DNA of 64,000 bases from an uncultured Chlorobiaceae bacterium (GTDB taxonomy: Bacteria > Bacteroidota > Chlorobiia > Chlorobiales > Chlorobiaceae): assembly GCA_903824295.1 (NCBI GenBank), contig CAIJWE010000048.1, positions 1-64,000 on the forward strand. Direction: 5' to 3'. Position 1 is the stretch's first letter. Every line of letters begins with the position of its first letter. Both the position numbers and the translations under genes were made by a program. Positions 10,265-20,735 of the stretch are shown piece after piece. Under the pieces are notes generated by a model. The model was not told the origin of the DNA, searched no databases, and saw only the letters and a program-made list of their open reading frames with translations.

Positions 10265-11132
10265 CTTCAGGGCGGCAATTCTGCAACGTTGTGATCCATG
10301 CTTCCGGAATGGATGTGCGACCGTGAACTGCGCCGAGCAGTGCGCCGGCAATTGCTGCGTTGGTATCGGTATCACCTCCCTGCATGATGGTGTTGACCAC
10401 CCCCTCTTCAACGCTTAAGACATGAAGCATTTGGTAGAGTGCGTTCTGGAACGCGATAAGGACCCAGCCCTGCAGGCTGATGTAATCGGCAGGCTCTGTT
10501 TCGGCTGCACGTTGAATGGTGTCACACAGTTTTGGTTCAATATCCATCTCCCGCATCCATAAGAGCATTGCAGCATAAAGCTCCACTGACGTTGCTCCGG
10601 TACGGATGGCATGGGCGATTGCCATTGTGTACATCGCATTTGCCTGCATACAGATACGATGTGGATGGGTTAAGGCCGCATCCTCCTGTGCCCACCGGGC
10701 AACCGCTTCAAGGTCGTGTTTTGCACCAAAGATCCCGAGCGGGCTGATGCGCATCATCGCACCGTTTGCCTCACTGGTAAAATTCCGCTTTCCGTGAAAG
10801 GCTTGATAAATGGTATTTCCCATGTCAAATGGGTCAGAATCAACCCACCACTGGTACTCCTTGCATACCGTTTCTGCATCATACCGGCCTTTGTTTACAA
10901 GGGAACGGGCAAGGAGCAGCGCCATTTCGGAATCGTCGGTAGGTTGACCGGCAAGGGTGTTGAAGGTTCCGCCGTCAGCCATTACCCTGACTCCGTCGGG
11001 ATAGTGATAAAGAATTTCATCGGGCAACTGAAACTCTACCAAACTCCCCAAGGCATCGCCAGCAAGTTGGCCGAGCATACACCCCTCTGCACGGTCGATG
11101 ATCGCTCCATCAAGTCTGTTCATGGTTTTCAT
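10182..11132 (-). CDS. ADP-ribosylglycohydrolase family protein
   Basis: GCMLGQLAGDALGSLVEF, QPTDDSEMALLLARSL, GGDTDTNAAIAGALLGAVHG motifs. Confidence 0.93.
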   Translation of the reverse strand: MKTMNRLDGAIIDRAEGCMLGQLAGDALGSLVEFQLPDEILYHYPDGVRVMADGGTFNTLAGQPTDDSEMALLLARSLVNKGRYDAETVCKEYQWWVDSDPFDMGNTIYQAFHGKRNFTSEANGAMMRISPLGIFGAKHDLEAVARWAQEDAALTHPHRICMQANAMYTMAIAHAIRTGATSVELYAAMLLWMREMDIEPKLCDTIQRAAETEPADYISLQGWVLIAFQNALYQMLHVLSVEEGVVNTIMQGGDTDTNAAIAGALLGAVHGRTSIPEAWITTLQNCRPEVNQPNVHRPRPECLWPVDALELARQLL

Positions 11133-11198
11133 TTTTGTTGTTCATCTTCCCGAAAAGGAGCAAATGCATTCTCAATAATCTTCCTTGCTGTTTCACCG

Positions 11199-11723
11199 TT
11201 AGCCCTCCTCCTGTTCACCCCCTTTACGGACTCGCTCAATATCCTCTCTCTTTTCGATCTCCTCACGGATGGATTCGTAGGATTTTTTTGTCAGGGCAAC
11301 AAGGGCAATGGATTCTCCGTACTGCTCAAACATATCTATGGCGTTCTCGAGCATGTTTTTAATCATGTTTTTTGATGGCTCGGTTTCACTGACATCGATA
11401 ATCTGACGGTGCCGGATAGTTCCATCATCGCCAACGGCCAAGCGACCTCCATAGAGGTAATCGTTGTTCAAATAGTTGAAGAGCATACAGGCATCAACAT
11501 ACTTGCCTTCATTCACCTTGTAGGGCGGGTAAAGGGTAAGCATGAGCCATTGCGATGTTTCCATGGCATCAAGAAAGAGCCGGTATGTCTGATTTTTTAT
11601 CGTGATCATGACTTTGGTAATGACCCGTAAGCCGGTATCACCATCATTTTTTTCATTGGTCTCAATCCCGTCTACCCAGCCGAGATCAGCGAGAAACTCC
11701 TCGACAAATGTTGCAATACGCAT
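11199..11723 (-). CDS. YbjN-like domain protein
   Basis: 174-aa ORF with N-terminal YbjN-like pattern (LFNYLNNDYLYGGRLAVGDDGTIRHRQIID). Confidence 0.55.
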   Translation of the reverse strand: MRIATFVEEFLADLGWVDGIETNEKNDGDTGLRVITKVMITIKNQTYRLFLDAMETSQWLMLTLYPPYKVNEGKYVDACMLFNYLNNDYLYGGRLAVGDDGTIRHRQIIDVSETEPSKNMIKNMLENAIDMFEQYGESIALVALTKKSYESIREEIEKREDIERVRKGGEQEEG

Positions 11724-11905
11724 AACTCCTCCCTGAAAGTTGATTAACGATAAGTGCAGTAGACGATCATTCGTGTTTTTTTGACTCTGTTGAGCAATAG
11801 TTCTTGATTAGTTCCTGTGCAGTTTGACGAACATCAGGATCCTCATGAAGCTCGGCTCATTCTTTTTTCTCTTATAATAAGGGTGAGGGTAGGACAACGG
11901 CCGTC
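11609..11905. repeat. Copy 2 of the ~260-300 bp direct repeat (partner 4174..4434)
   Basis: Alignment by eye with copy 1; carries an extra ~37 bp segment (about 11751-11790). Confidence 0.85.
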
Positions 11906-12268
11906 GCAGGTGTGAGAGTTTATCTATAAAAAAATACGTTCTGTGAGTGGTTTTATATTTATCCTTAAATTATATCTGCGGTAGCACGTGTGCTTTTTTG
12001 AGTAAAAAGGTGGCCGAATAGGCTGAAAAATTGCGACTTTTGGTACTTCGTATTCGCAGAAATATTAGAAAAAACGTATTATCATTTATTTTAACGAGTA
12101 ATCACAACTGTTACTTGGCGCCATTGAGGAAAAAAATCTGTCTGGCTTTGGTTGTGTGCCTGTGCGTTTAAGCAAAGTTGGATAAGGTTTCAATGATCTT
12201 GTATCGTTTTAGTTCGATCTGTATAAACCTGGGTAACCATAACGAACACCAAAAAGGATGTCTCAACA

Positions 12269-13351
12269 ATGAACAGAATGAAAGTAATGGTGCTTGTTGC
12301 CGCTTTTGTGGCGTCATTAATGCTCGCTGGCATCACTAAAGCCGAAATGGTGAATACAACTGCGGAGCTGCTCAACAATAAAACGGCAATCGCATATATT
12401 TTCTCTCCTCCAATGTCGGAAATGATGTATCGACTTGGAGTCGAGGAAGACAGGAAGTTTGGGCTTCAGCCAAACTGCCAGTTGCAGTATCATGTCATTC
12501 CATTCGCTGCGTTGGTGCTCCAGCCGATCGAGTTTCCAGAAGGCAAACAGCACCCGACACAAGGTGTTTGGTTGACTCGTTATCAACTTGAGCGCTGCGG
12601 CGATTCAAAGTTCTACAATGCACTGTTCTTTGCCAGCAGCAACGGAGATGCACCAATCTCGAAGCCATTCTATCCAGGTTCTACCAATGCCGACCCCGTG
12701 TTGGTCCGCGACGCCATGATGACAGCGGTGATTGGAGCAATGAGTCGTTCCGGACTTAAAGAGTACAAGGATTTTGATGTTTTTGATATGCGCGTCACTG
12801 AGCCGGCTCACGATGTCGTCGAAGGAGATAAAACATTCAGGGGCGTTTGGAGTGAAATTTGGACCTTCAGGGTGCGCGGTCAAATGATCGATGTTCCTAT
12901 GACGTTCATTCCCGATGCCAATGGCGGCGGCACGACGTTTACATCTGGCCCGGACCGACAACCTGCGCCAAAAGCGCCTGATGCCACAGAGAAGAAGCTG
13001 AAAAAGACAAAAGTGTCAGGTTCGGGAAATGGACCAACTTCTTCAAATGATGAGGTTTCGATGTTACTTCGCTGCGAAAAACCACCTGGTTTTCTTTATC
13101 AGGCAAAACCCGCATACCCTGAGACGGCAAGAACCGCCGGTATTACCGGCAAGGTATTTGTGAGTGTCCTTATTGGCGAAGACGGACGGCCCATCAAGGC
13201 AAAGGTTATGAAGCGCATCCCTGAGGATTGTAAAGATTTTGATGTCGTTGCCCTGAAATCGGTCATGGAATCGGGATACTATCCCGGCATCCTTAACGGC
13301 CTCCCGACAAAGGTATGGCTTACTGCTCCAATCAGTTTTCAGCTCAACTGA
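12269..13351 (+). CDS. TonB-family protein (C-terminal TonB domain)
   Basis: Signal peptide; C-terminus PAYPETARTAGITGKVFVSVLIGEDGRPIKAKVMKRIPEDCKDFDVVALKSVM. Confidence 0.85.
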   Translation: MNRMKVMVLVAAFVASLMLAGITKAEMVNTTAELLNNKTAIAYIFSPPMSEMMYRLGVEEDRKFGLQPNCQLQYHVIPFAALVLQPIEFPEGKQHPTQGVWLTRYQLERCGDSKFYNALFFASSNGDAPISKPFYPGSTNADPVLVRDAMMTAVIGAMSRSGLKEYKDFDVFDMRVTEPAHDVVEGDKTFRGVWSEIWTFRVRGQMIDVPMTFIPDANGGGTTFTSGPDRQPAPKAPDATEKKLKKTKVSGSGNGPTSSNDEVSMLLRCEKPPGFLYQAKPAYPETARTAGITGKVFVSVLIGEDGRPIKAKVMKRIPEDCKDFDVVALKSVMESGYYPGILNGLPTKVWLTAPISFQLN

Positions 13352-13571
13352 AGTGCTGATCCGGCTTGTAACTGGTTTCCTCTACAGGCAGGAAAAACAT
13401 CAAAAAACAATCGACAGCTCCCTTCAACTCGTTGACAAATACTCCTGAGTTTCTCTTTTTACAGAAAACGAGGTGCTTCTTGATGTGTTCTGCATAAACA
13501 AGCCGCCTGCTTTGCCTGATTCTGGCGGATCAGTCTCTACATGGGTTGCCATCATTCCATCCACAACAACA

Positions 13572-13711
13572 TGATTATTCCTGGATTCATCATCACATGG
13601 GCGACATTCCCCGGCGTTATCGTCCATGAACTCGGGCACCAGTTGCTTTGTCGATCTACCATGACTATGATTTTTCCTGATGGCGCAAACCCGTCGACCA
13701 CCACTCGCTGA
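13572..13711 (+). pseudogene. Truncated zinc metalloprotease fragment
   Basis: MIIPGFIITWATFPGVIVHELGHQLLCRST... with HELGH motif, then non-homologous residues and an early stop. Confidence 0.6.
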
Positions 13712-13854
13712 GGCTTGCGGGCTCTTTTGATTCGATTTTGCTATTTCTGAACTTCTGCGGAAGAGACGAAGAGAATGGTACCTGTGAAATCAGCCCTCCA
13801 GGCGCTGTATTGAAGCGCCCGGAGAGAACTGAAAAGAGTTTTCCTGCCAGGAAA

Positions 13855-15681
13855 CTATGCGTTGGCCTTTTTGGTGGCTTTTGCGCGGAGGTTGACGTCG
13901 AGGATTTTCTTTCTGAGACGGATGCTCTGGGGTGTTACTTCCAGAAGCTCATCGTCGTTGATGAATTCAAGTGCCTGCTCAAGCGAAAGAATTTTCGGTG
14001 GGGTAAGGCGGAGCGATTCGTCGGTGCCGGAGGAGCGCATGTTGCTCAGCTTCTTCGTTTTACAGACGTTGAGGGTAATGTCAAGCCCTCTTGTTGATTC
14101 ACCGACAATCATGCCACCATAAACCTTGGTATTTGGTGAAACAAAGAAGGTGCCACGGTCTTCAAGGGCACTCAATGCGTAAGCGACGCAGATGCCAGCT
14201 TCAGAGACGACCAGTGCACCGGTCTCACGGGAAGGCAGTTTGCCTTTGAATGGCTGATAGTCGAGGAAGACATGTGACATGATTCCCTCACCTTTGGTAT
14301 CGGTGGTAAACTCAAGATTGTAACCAATCAGGCCTCTGGTTGGAATTTCAAATTCAACCCTGACCATGCCGCCGCGAAGCGTGCCCATAAAGGTCATTTC
14401 GGCCTTTCTGCGGCCCATCTTTTCGATAATGACACCGGTGTACTCTTCCGGTATGTCAATGGTCACGTGTTCGATAGGCTCAAGCAATGTGCCTTCCTCA
14501 TCACGGTGCATGATCACTTCGGGTCTTGCAATGGCAATCTCGTAGCCTTCGCGCCGCATGGTTTCGATCAGTACGGAAAGGTGAAGCTCTCCACGTCCTG
14601 AAACACGGAAGGTATCAGGGCTCTCCGTCTCTTCGACGTTGAGGGCGACGTTGGTCATCTTCTCTTTCATCAAGCGCTCACGGATTTTGCGACTGGTGAC
14701 CTCTTTGCCTTCGAGTCCTGCAAAGGGAGAGTCGTTGACCGAAAAGAGCATGGAAAGTGTTGGCTTGCTGATATCGAAAGAGGCGAGCGAGACCGGATCT
14801 TCAACGGAAGCAAGGGTCATGCCGACAGTGGCATCAGGAATACCGGCGATTGCGATAATGTCACCAGAAGTCGCCTCTTTGGCCTCGACCTTCTGGACTT
14901 TGTCGAACTGAAAAACTTTTGTTACGGTACCCTTGCCCATCACTCCGTCAGGACCGACGACAGCAAGCTGGCTGCCAGGGCTTACCTTGCCGCGATGGAT
15001 GCGACCAATAGCTATTTTTCCAATGTAATCGCTGTAGTCAAGCGTGGTAACGAGCATCTGGAAACCGCCATCGTCATGGGCTACCGGGGCTGGAATCTCC
15101 TTGATGATCATGTCGAGCAGAAGACTCATATCGCCATCTGCGTCATCCATGCTGTACTTGGCAATGCCATGTTTGGCGGAGGTGAAGATATAGGGAAAGT
15201 CGAGCTGATGCTCTTCGGCACCAAGGGCAATGAAGAGATCGAGTACCTGATCGTGCACTTTGACAGGGTCAGACTGCGGACGATCAATTTTGTTGATGAC
15301 CACAATTGGTTTCAGGTGCAGTTCAAGGGCTTTACGCAGCACAAACTTGGTCTGCGGCATCGGCCCTTCAAAAGCGTCTACAAGAAGTAACACACCGTCA
15401 ACCATCTGTAAAATACGCTCAACCTCGCCGCCAAAGTCGGCATGACCAGGAGTGTCAACTATATTGATCTTGTGATCGTTGTAAACTGCTGCTGCATTTT
15501 TTGAAAAAATCGTAATGCCCCGCTCTCTTTCCTGGGGGTTTGAGTCAAGTACGCGTACGTTTACCTGCTGATTTTCCCTGAAGGCACCTGTTTTCTGAAA
15601 AATGGAATCAACAAGCGTTGTTTTTCCATGATCAACGTGGGCAATAATGGCTATATTTCTGATATTCTTTGTCAAACTCAT
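13855..15681 (-). CDS. typA: Translational GTPase TypA/BipA
   Basis: [25 protein letters not shown]..., G motifs [11 protein letters not shown] and NKIDRP. Confidence 0.97.
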   Translation of the reverse strand: MSLTKNIRNIAIIAHVDHGKTTLVDSIFQKTGAFRENQQVNVRVLDSNPQERERGITIFSKNAAAVYNDHKINIVDTPGHADFGGEVERILQMVDGVLLLVDAFEGPMPQTKFVLRKALELHLKPIVVINKIDRPQSDPVKVHDQVLDLFIALGAEEHQLDFPYIFTSAKHGIAKYSMDDADGDMSLLLDMIIKEIPAPVAHDDGGFQMLVTTLDYSDYIGKIAIGRIHRGKVSPGSQLAVVGPDGVMGKGTVTKVFQFDKVQKVEAKEATSGDIIAIAGIPDATVGMTLASVEDPVSLASFDISKPTLSMLFSVNDSPFAGLEGKEVTSRKIRERLMKEKMTNVALNVEETESPDTFRVSGRGELHLSVLIETMRREGYEIAIARPEVIMHRDEEGTLLEPIEHVTIDIPEEYTGVIIEKMGRRKAEMTFMGTLRGGMVRVEFEIPTRGLIGYNLEFTTDTKGEGIMSHVFLDYQPFKGKLPSRETGALVVSEAGICVAYALSALEDRGTFFVSPNTKVYGGMIVGESTRGLDITLNVCKTKKLSNMRSSGTDESLRLTPPKILSLEQALEFINDDELLEVTPQSIRLRKKILDVNLRAKATKKANA

Positions 15682-15855
15682 CTTTTTATCCTTGTAAATA
15701 AGTATATTTGTTCTTAGCATCGGGCGGAATATACATTTTTTCTTTGTAATAACGGCCACAATCTTTGTCTGGCCACGGTTCCCCTTGCGCGCGTTTGCAT
15801 AAACGCAGTCCAGGAGACTACCGACTTCATGACCATTTACCTCCGAAACCAAACC

Positions 15856-16701
15856 ATGAACAATATATTATTCGATAATCTACCACTGCTTGTTCTCAAC
15901 CAGCTCGTCTCGGTCTTCTATCTTGTCACAACGTTTCTGTATGGCGCCGATTTTTTTCGTGACAGCCAGCTTGCCAAAAGATACAAACAGCCTCTTCTGG
16001 CGGTGACAGTGCTCACTCATGTGGTCTATCTCGGACTTCTTACTTCCATTGAAGGTTACAAAATCAACTATTCGAGCGTTAACCTCATGACCATGGTAGG
16101 GTTGACCCTGACCATTACCTACCTGTTTATAGAGTTTACAACCAAAAGCGACAGAACCGGATTTTTTGTCATCTCGTTTGCCGCTGGCGCGCAGCTTATC
16201 TCTGCCATATTGACGGCCCAGATCTCAAATGCGGGAATGACATTCAGCGGTATCGGTATCGGAGTACACCTTATTGCCGCAATTTTCGGTTTCAGCGCCA
16301 TTGCAATTGCCGGCCTGTACAGCATACTTTATCTGCTGCTTTTCCGCCAGATAGAGCAAAACCGTTTTGAATTGCTTTTTCAGCGCCTGCCAAACCTTGA
16401 AGTGCTCGAGAAACTCACCATGCATGCCGTGGCGTTCGGGTTTCTTTTTCTTTCTATTACCCTGTTTGCCGGCGTAATTGAGCAAAAGGCTTCCGGCGAG
16501 ATAATCAACCTTTTCGAACCAAAGCTTGTCACCCTCGTCGTCATCTGGTTGCTCTATGGTACAGGAATCTTTATCAAGCCTATCATCGGCTGGGATATCA
16601 AGCACATGGCCTATCTGTTTATCTTTCTCTTTCTCTTCGTTACCATCTTGATTGTGTTGATGACTTTTTTCTCACCAACATTTCATGGACTGACCTTTTA
16701 A
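15856..16701 (+). CDS. Cytochrome c assembly (CcsA/HemX-like) membrane protein
   Basis: Multi-TM protein immediately upstream of hemA; CcsA-like sequence (WDIKHMAYLF). Confidence 0.8.
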   Translation: MNNILFDNLPLLVLNQLVSVFYLVTTFLYGADFFRDSQLAKRYKQPLLAVTVLTHVVYLGLLTSIEGYKINYSSVNLMTMVGLTLTITYLFIEFTTKSDRTGFFVISFAAGAQLISAILTAQISNAGMTFSGIGIGVHLIAAIFGFSAIAIAGLYSILYLLLFRQIEQNRFELLFQRLPNLEVLEKLTMHAVAFGFLFLSITLFAGVIEQKASGEIINLFEPKLVTLVVIWLLYGTGIFIKPIIGWDIKHMAYLFIFLFLFVTILIVLMTFFSPTFHGLTF

Positions 16702-16817
16702 ACAGGCGGTTCTTTGAAAATACCGGCATTTAGAATATATTTGGAAATTATTGGTTTGTTCCGGACGCACTCTTTTGATCGAATTATACGTCATCAGTTC
16801 ACTTAAACAACCCTGCC

Positions 16818-18095
16818 ATGAACATCATTTCAGTTGGTGTCAATCACAAGACCGCACCTATTGAAATCCGCGAAAGAATCTCCCTTTCTGAAGTTCAAAA
16901 CAAGGAGTTCATTACTGGCCTCATCTCCAGCGGACTTGCCCACGAAGCCATGGTTATTTCGACTTGTAACCGTACTGAACTCTATGTTGTTCCAGCAATG
17001 CATGAGGTGACCGGTGAGTATCTCAAGGAGTATCTCATCTCCTTCAAGGATGCACGCAAGGAGGTTCGGCCCGAGCACTTTTTCAGCCGTTTTTATTGCG
17101 GCACGGCACGCCATATTTTTGAGGTTGCAAGCGCGATTGATTCGCTTGTGCTTGGTGAGGGTCAGATTCTCGGTCAGGTCAAAAACGCCTACCGTATTGC
17201 GGCTGAAGCACAGAGCGCCGGTATTTTGATTACCCGTCTCTGCCACACGGCATTCAGTGTTGCCAAGAAGGTAAAAACAAAGACCAAGATCATGGAGGGT
17301 GCCGTTTCTGTAAGCTATGCTGCCGTTGAGCTGGCCCAGAAAATTTTTTCGAACCTTTCGATGAAAAAGGTACTGCTTGTTGGAGCAGGTGAAACCGGCG
17401 AACTGGCGGCTAAGCACATGTTTCAGAAAAATGCCCGCAACATTGTGATTACAAACCGGACGCTCTCGAAAGCTGAAGCCCTGGCTGAAGAGCTGGGTAC
17501 CAACAAGGTACTGCCGTTTGAATCATTCAAGGAGCATCTGCACGAGTTCGATATTATCATAACGGCTGTCAGCACCAAAGAGTATGTTCTCAGCGAGGCG
17601 GACATGCACCAGAGCATGATCAAACGCCGGCTGAAGCCGGTCATTATTCTTGATCTTGGACTGCCGAGAAACGTCGATCCAGACATTGGCAAGCTTCAGA
17701 ATATGTTCCTTAAGGATATCGATGCGCTCAAGCACATCATCGACAAAAACCTTGAAAAACGGAGCCGTGAACTTCCAAAAGTGAATGCAATCATCGAAGA
17801 AGAGCTTGTCGGTTTCGGTCAATGGATCAACACCCTGAAAGTTCGGCCTACCATCGTCGATCTTCAGTCGAAGTTCATTGAGATCAAGGAGAAGGAACTT
17901 GAACGTTACCGCTACAAGGTCAGCGAAGAGGAGCTTCAACGAATGGAACACCTTACAGACCGGATCCTGAAAAAAATCCTGCACCACCCCATTAAAATGC
18001 TCAAAGCTCCGATTGACACGACAGACTCAATGCCAAGCAGAGTCGATCTTGTGCGCAATGTTTTCGATCTTGAAGAACCAAATCAGTCACGCTAA
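16818..18095 (+). CDS. hemA: Glutamyl-tRNA reductase
   Basis: [38 protein letters not shown]. Confidence 0.98.
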   Translation: MNIISVGVNHKTAPIEIRERISLSEVQNKEFITGLISSGLAHEAMVISTCNRTELYVVPAMHEVTGEYLKEYLISFKDARKEVRPEHFFSRFYCGTARHIFEVASAIDSLVLGEGQILGQVKNAYRIAAEAQSAGILITRLCHTAFSVAKKVKTKTKIMEGAVSVSYAAVELAQKIFSNLSMKKVLLVGAGETGELAAKHMFQKNARNIVITNRTLSKAEALAEELGTNKVLPFESFKEHLHEFDIIITAVSTKEYVLSEADMHQSMIKRRLKPVIILDLGLPRNVDPDIGKLQNMFLKDIDALKHIIDKNLEKRSRELPKVNAIIEEELVGFGQWINTLKVRPTIVDLQSKFIEIKEKELERYRYKVSEEELQRMEHLTDRILKKILHHPIKMLKAPIDTTDSMPSRVDLVRNVFDLEEPNQSR

Positions 18096-18114
18096 ATAAA
18101 AATACGTAATCGCT

Positions 18115-19056
18115 TTGAAAAAACAGCTCATCATCGGTACCAGGTCCAGCCCGCTCGCTTTGTGGCAGGCAGAATTTACCAAGGCGGAACTTTCCCGGCA
18201 TTTTCCTGAACTCGATATCACACTCAAACTGGTTAAAACAACCGGTGACAAGATTCTCGACTCTCCCCTTTCAAAAATCGGGGATATGGGTCTCTTTACC
18301 AAGGATATTGAGAAACATCTGATCACCAAAGAGATCGACTTGGCAGTTCACAGCTTGAAGGATGTCCCTACAAGCACTCCTGATGGGCTTCTTATCACCT
18401 CCTTCACAGAGCGTGAGGATACGAGGGATGTCATTATTTCAAAAAATGGCGTCAAGCTGAAAGATCTGCCACAGAATGCTAAAATGGCAACCAGCAGCCT
18501 TCGCCGTATGTCGCAGTTGTTAAGCCTCCGCCCTGACTTGCAGATACAGGATATCAGAGGTAACCTCAACACCCGTTTTCAGAAGTTTGACGAGGGCCAC
18601 TTCGATGCCATGATGCTTGCTTATGCCGGTGTATTCCGTCTTAATTTCAGCGACCGCATCTCTGAAATTCTTCCGCATGAAGTGATGCTCCCCGCTGTCG
18701 GTCAAGGTGCTCTCGGTATTGAGACCCGTATTGATGACGAGCAGACCAGAGAGATTGTCAGAATCCTCAATCACTCCACAACGGAATATTGCTGCCGCGC
18801 TGAACGCGCACTGCTTCGCCATCTGCAGGGTGGTTGCCAGATTCCTATCGGCGCGTATGCTTCGTTCAAAAATGGCACATTGAAACTGCTTGCCTATGTC
18901 GGCTCGGTTGACGGCAAGGTTGGGTTGCATAAGGAAATCACAAAAACAGGACTCACCTCGCCAGAACAGGCTGAAGAGGCTGGTATCGCACTTGCGGAAG
19001 AGTTGCTGAAACAGGGCGCAGACGCCATTCTGTCACAAATCCGCAAAACCCGCTGA
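18115..19056 (+). CDS. hemC: Hydroxymethylbilane synthase
   Basis: [42 protein letters not shown]. Confidence 0.98.
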   Translation: MKKQLIIGTRSSPLALWQAEFTKAELSRHFPELDITLKLVKTTGDKILDSPLSKIGDMGLFTKDIEKHLITKEIDLAVHSLKDVPTSTPDGLLITSFTEREDTRDVIISKNGVKLKDLPQNAKMATSSLRRMSQLLSLRPDLQIQDIRGNLNTRFQKFDEGHFDAMMLAYAGVFRLNFSDRISEILPHEVMLPAVGQGALGIETRIDDEQTREIVRILNHSTTEYCCRAERALLRHLQGGCQIPIGAYASFKNGTLKLLAYVGSVDGKVGLHKEITKTGLTSPEQAEEAGIALAEELLKQGADAILSQIRKTR

Positions 19057-19799
19057 TGAAAACTGTTCTCGTTACCCGTCCTAAAGATCAGGCAGCATCA
19101 TTTGTGAAAAAACTGGAAGAGTACGGCCTTGATTCGATTGTTTTTCCGACAATCGAAATCAGGCCGGTTTCCGGCTGGAAGGTTCCCGACCTCAGCCTCT
19201 TTGATGGACTCTTTTTCACCAGTCCCAACAGCGTCACTTTTTTTATGGAGAGACTGCTGCAAGAGAGCCCTGATGAGCTGAAAAACCTGCAAAAGCTCAA
19301 GGTGTGGGCTGTCGGAAAAACAACCTCTTCTGATCTTGCTGCACACGGCATAACAACAGAACCAATACCGAAAATTGCTGATGCCGTCACACTGATGGAG
19401 GAGATTGACAGCGCAACAATCGCCGGTCACACCTTTCTCTTTCTGAGAGGAAGCCTTTCGCTTGGAACAATTCCCGAGGTAATCAAAAAACGGGATGGCC
19501 AATGCGTTGAGCTGACCGTCTATGAAAACCTGGCCCCTTCGCTTGACGAGAGTGCGAAAATAAAGTCGCTGCTGGAGCAAGGCGAGCTCTCCTGCCTCTC
19601 GTTTACCAGTCCGTCAACCGCCATCAATTTTTTTGAGGCCATGGGGACAACCGCCCTACCAGCCGGAGTGCAGATTGCCGCCATCGGGACGACAACGGCA
19701 AACGCTCTTAAAAAACTTGGCATCAAGGTCGACATTATCCCCGAATCTTTCGACGGCCCCAGCTTTGCCAAAGCAATAGCAAAAGCAATGGACAGTTGA
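19056..19799 (+). CDS. hemD: Uroporphyrinogen-III synthase
   Basis: Overlaps the hemC stop; [30 protein letters not shown]. Confidence 0.93.
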   Translation: MKTVLVTRPKDQAASFVKKLEEYGLDSIVFPTIEIRPVSGWKVPDLSLFDGLFFTSPNSVTFFMERLLQESPDELKNLQKLKVWAVGKTTSSDLAAHGITTEPIPKIADAVTLMEEIDSATIAGHTFLFLRGSLSLGTIPEVIKKRDGQCVELTVYENLAPSLDESAKIKSLLEQGELSCLSFTSPSTAINFFEAMGTTALPAGVQIAAIGTTTANALKKLGIKVDIIPESFDGPSFAKAIAKAMDS

Positions 19800-19819
19800 C
19801 CATTATTGTCCATTATCCA

Positions 19820-20584
19820 TTATCCATTGTCAATCGCGTCAAGCAGTGCTGTACCGATAGCTTTGTTGGCGCTGACAAGCCCTTCGCCGGATATCGTTGT
19901 CTTTCCCCGGTAATCAAAACAACAGCCACCAGCTTCAAGAACAATGGGAATCAGTGCCGCACAATCCCACGGGCTCATGATTTTATCGACTGACACTTCC
20001 GCCCGGCCGGAGGCAACAAGCATGTGACCATAACAGTCCCCCCATCCACGCACAAGAGCGGCTTCATGGCGAAGCTGATCTACGGGATGTTGAGAGAGTG
20101 AATCAAGCAGATACTCTTTTTCTGTGTAAAGAACCGTTGCATCCTTGATGTCACTGATGGAAGATACGCTTATCGGTGAACCGTTAAGAAATGCGCCTCC
20201 TCCCCGTTCAGCACAGTATAGTTCACCAAGCGCAGGAAAATGAACAACCCCAAGCTGCACTGTTCCCTGAATTTCAAGGGCAATCATTACGCCATAAAGC
20301 GGCACTCCGTGAATAAAGGCCTTGGTGCCATCAATAGGATCAATAATCCATCGACGGTTGTTGCTGGATGGACGCTCAGCAAATTCCTCGCCAAGCACTC
20401 CATCCTCCGGATAGTGAGACGCTATAGCAGCCCGGATAAGCTCTTCGGCTTTCCGGTCGGCCTCTGTGACGGGGGTCGAATCCCTTTTGGTAAAAACCTG
20501 TAGCGATTTGCGGGAAAAGTAGTTGAGGGTTAACTGGCCTGCCTGTTCGGCCAGTTTTAGAGCAAGCTGAAGATCAGGAGTCAT
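19820..20584 (-). CDS. Inositol monophosphatase family (HisN-like histidinol-phosphatase)
   Basis: GEEF...WIIDPIDGTKAFIHGVPLYGVMIAL and PWDCAALIPIVLEAGG. Confidence 0.88.
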   Translation of the reverse strand: MTPDLQLALKLAEQAGQLTLNYFSRKSLQVFTKRDSTPVTEADRKAEELIRAAIASHYPEDGVLGEEFAERPSSNNRRWIIDPIDGTKAFIHGVPLYGVMIALEIQGTVQLGVVHFPALGELYCAERGGGAFLNGSPISVSSISDIKDATVLYTEKEYLLDSLSQHPVDQLRHEAALVRGWGDCYGHMLVASGRAEVSVDKIMSPWDCAALIPIVLEAGGCCFDYRGKTTISGEGLVSANKAIGTALLDAIDNG

Positions 20585-20735
20585 TGTTTTATCTTTTCTT
20601 TTAATATCTTTAGGAACACGGGGAAATAAAAATCAATAAAATGGCTACAGATGCAGCACTCCAGCACAACCCCGGAAAAACATCCGAAGAAAGGCCGTCG
20701 TCGGACAAGTTAGTTAATCAATATCGTAAAACACA

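Noticed and set aside
10716-11375. 219-aa plus-strand ORF
   Set aside because: Antisense to the ADP-ribosylglycohydrolase and YbjN-like genes
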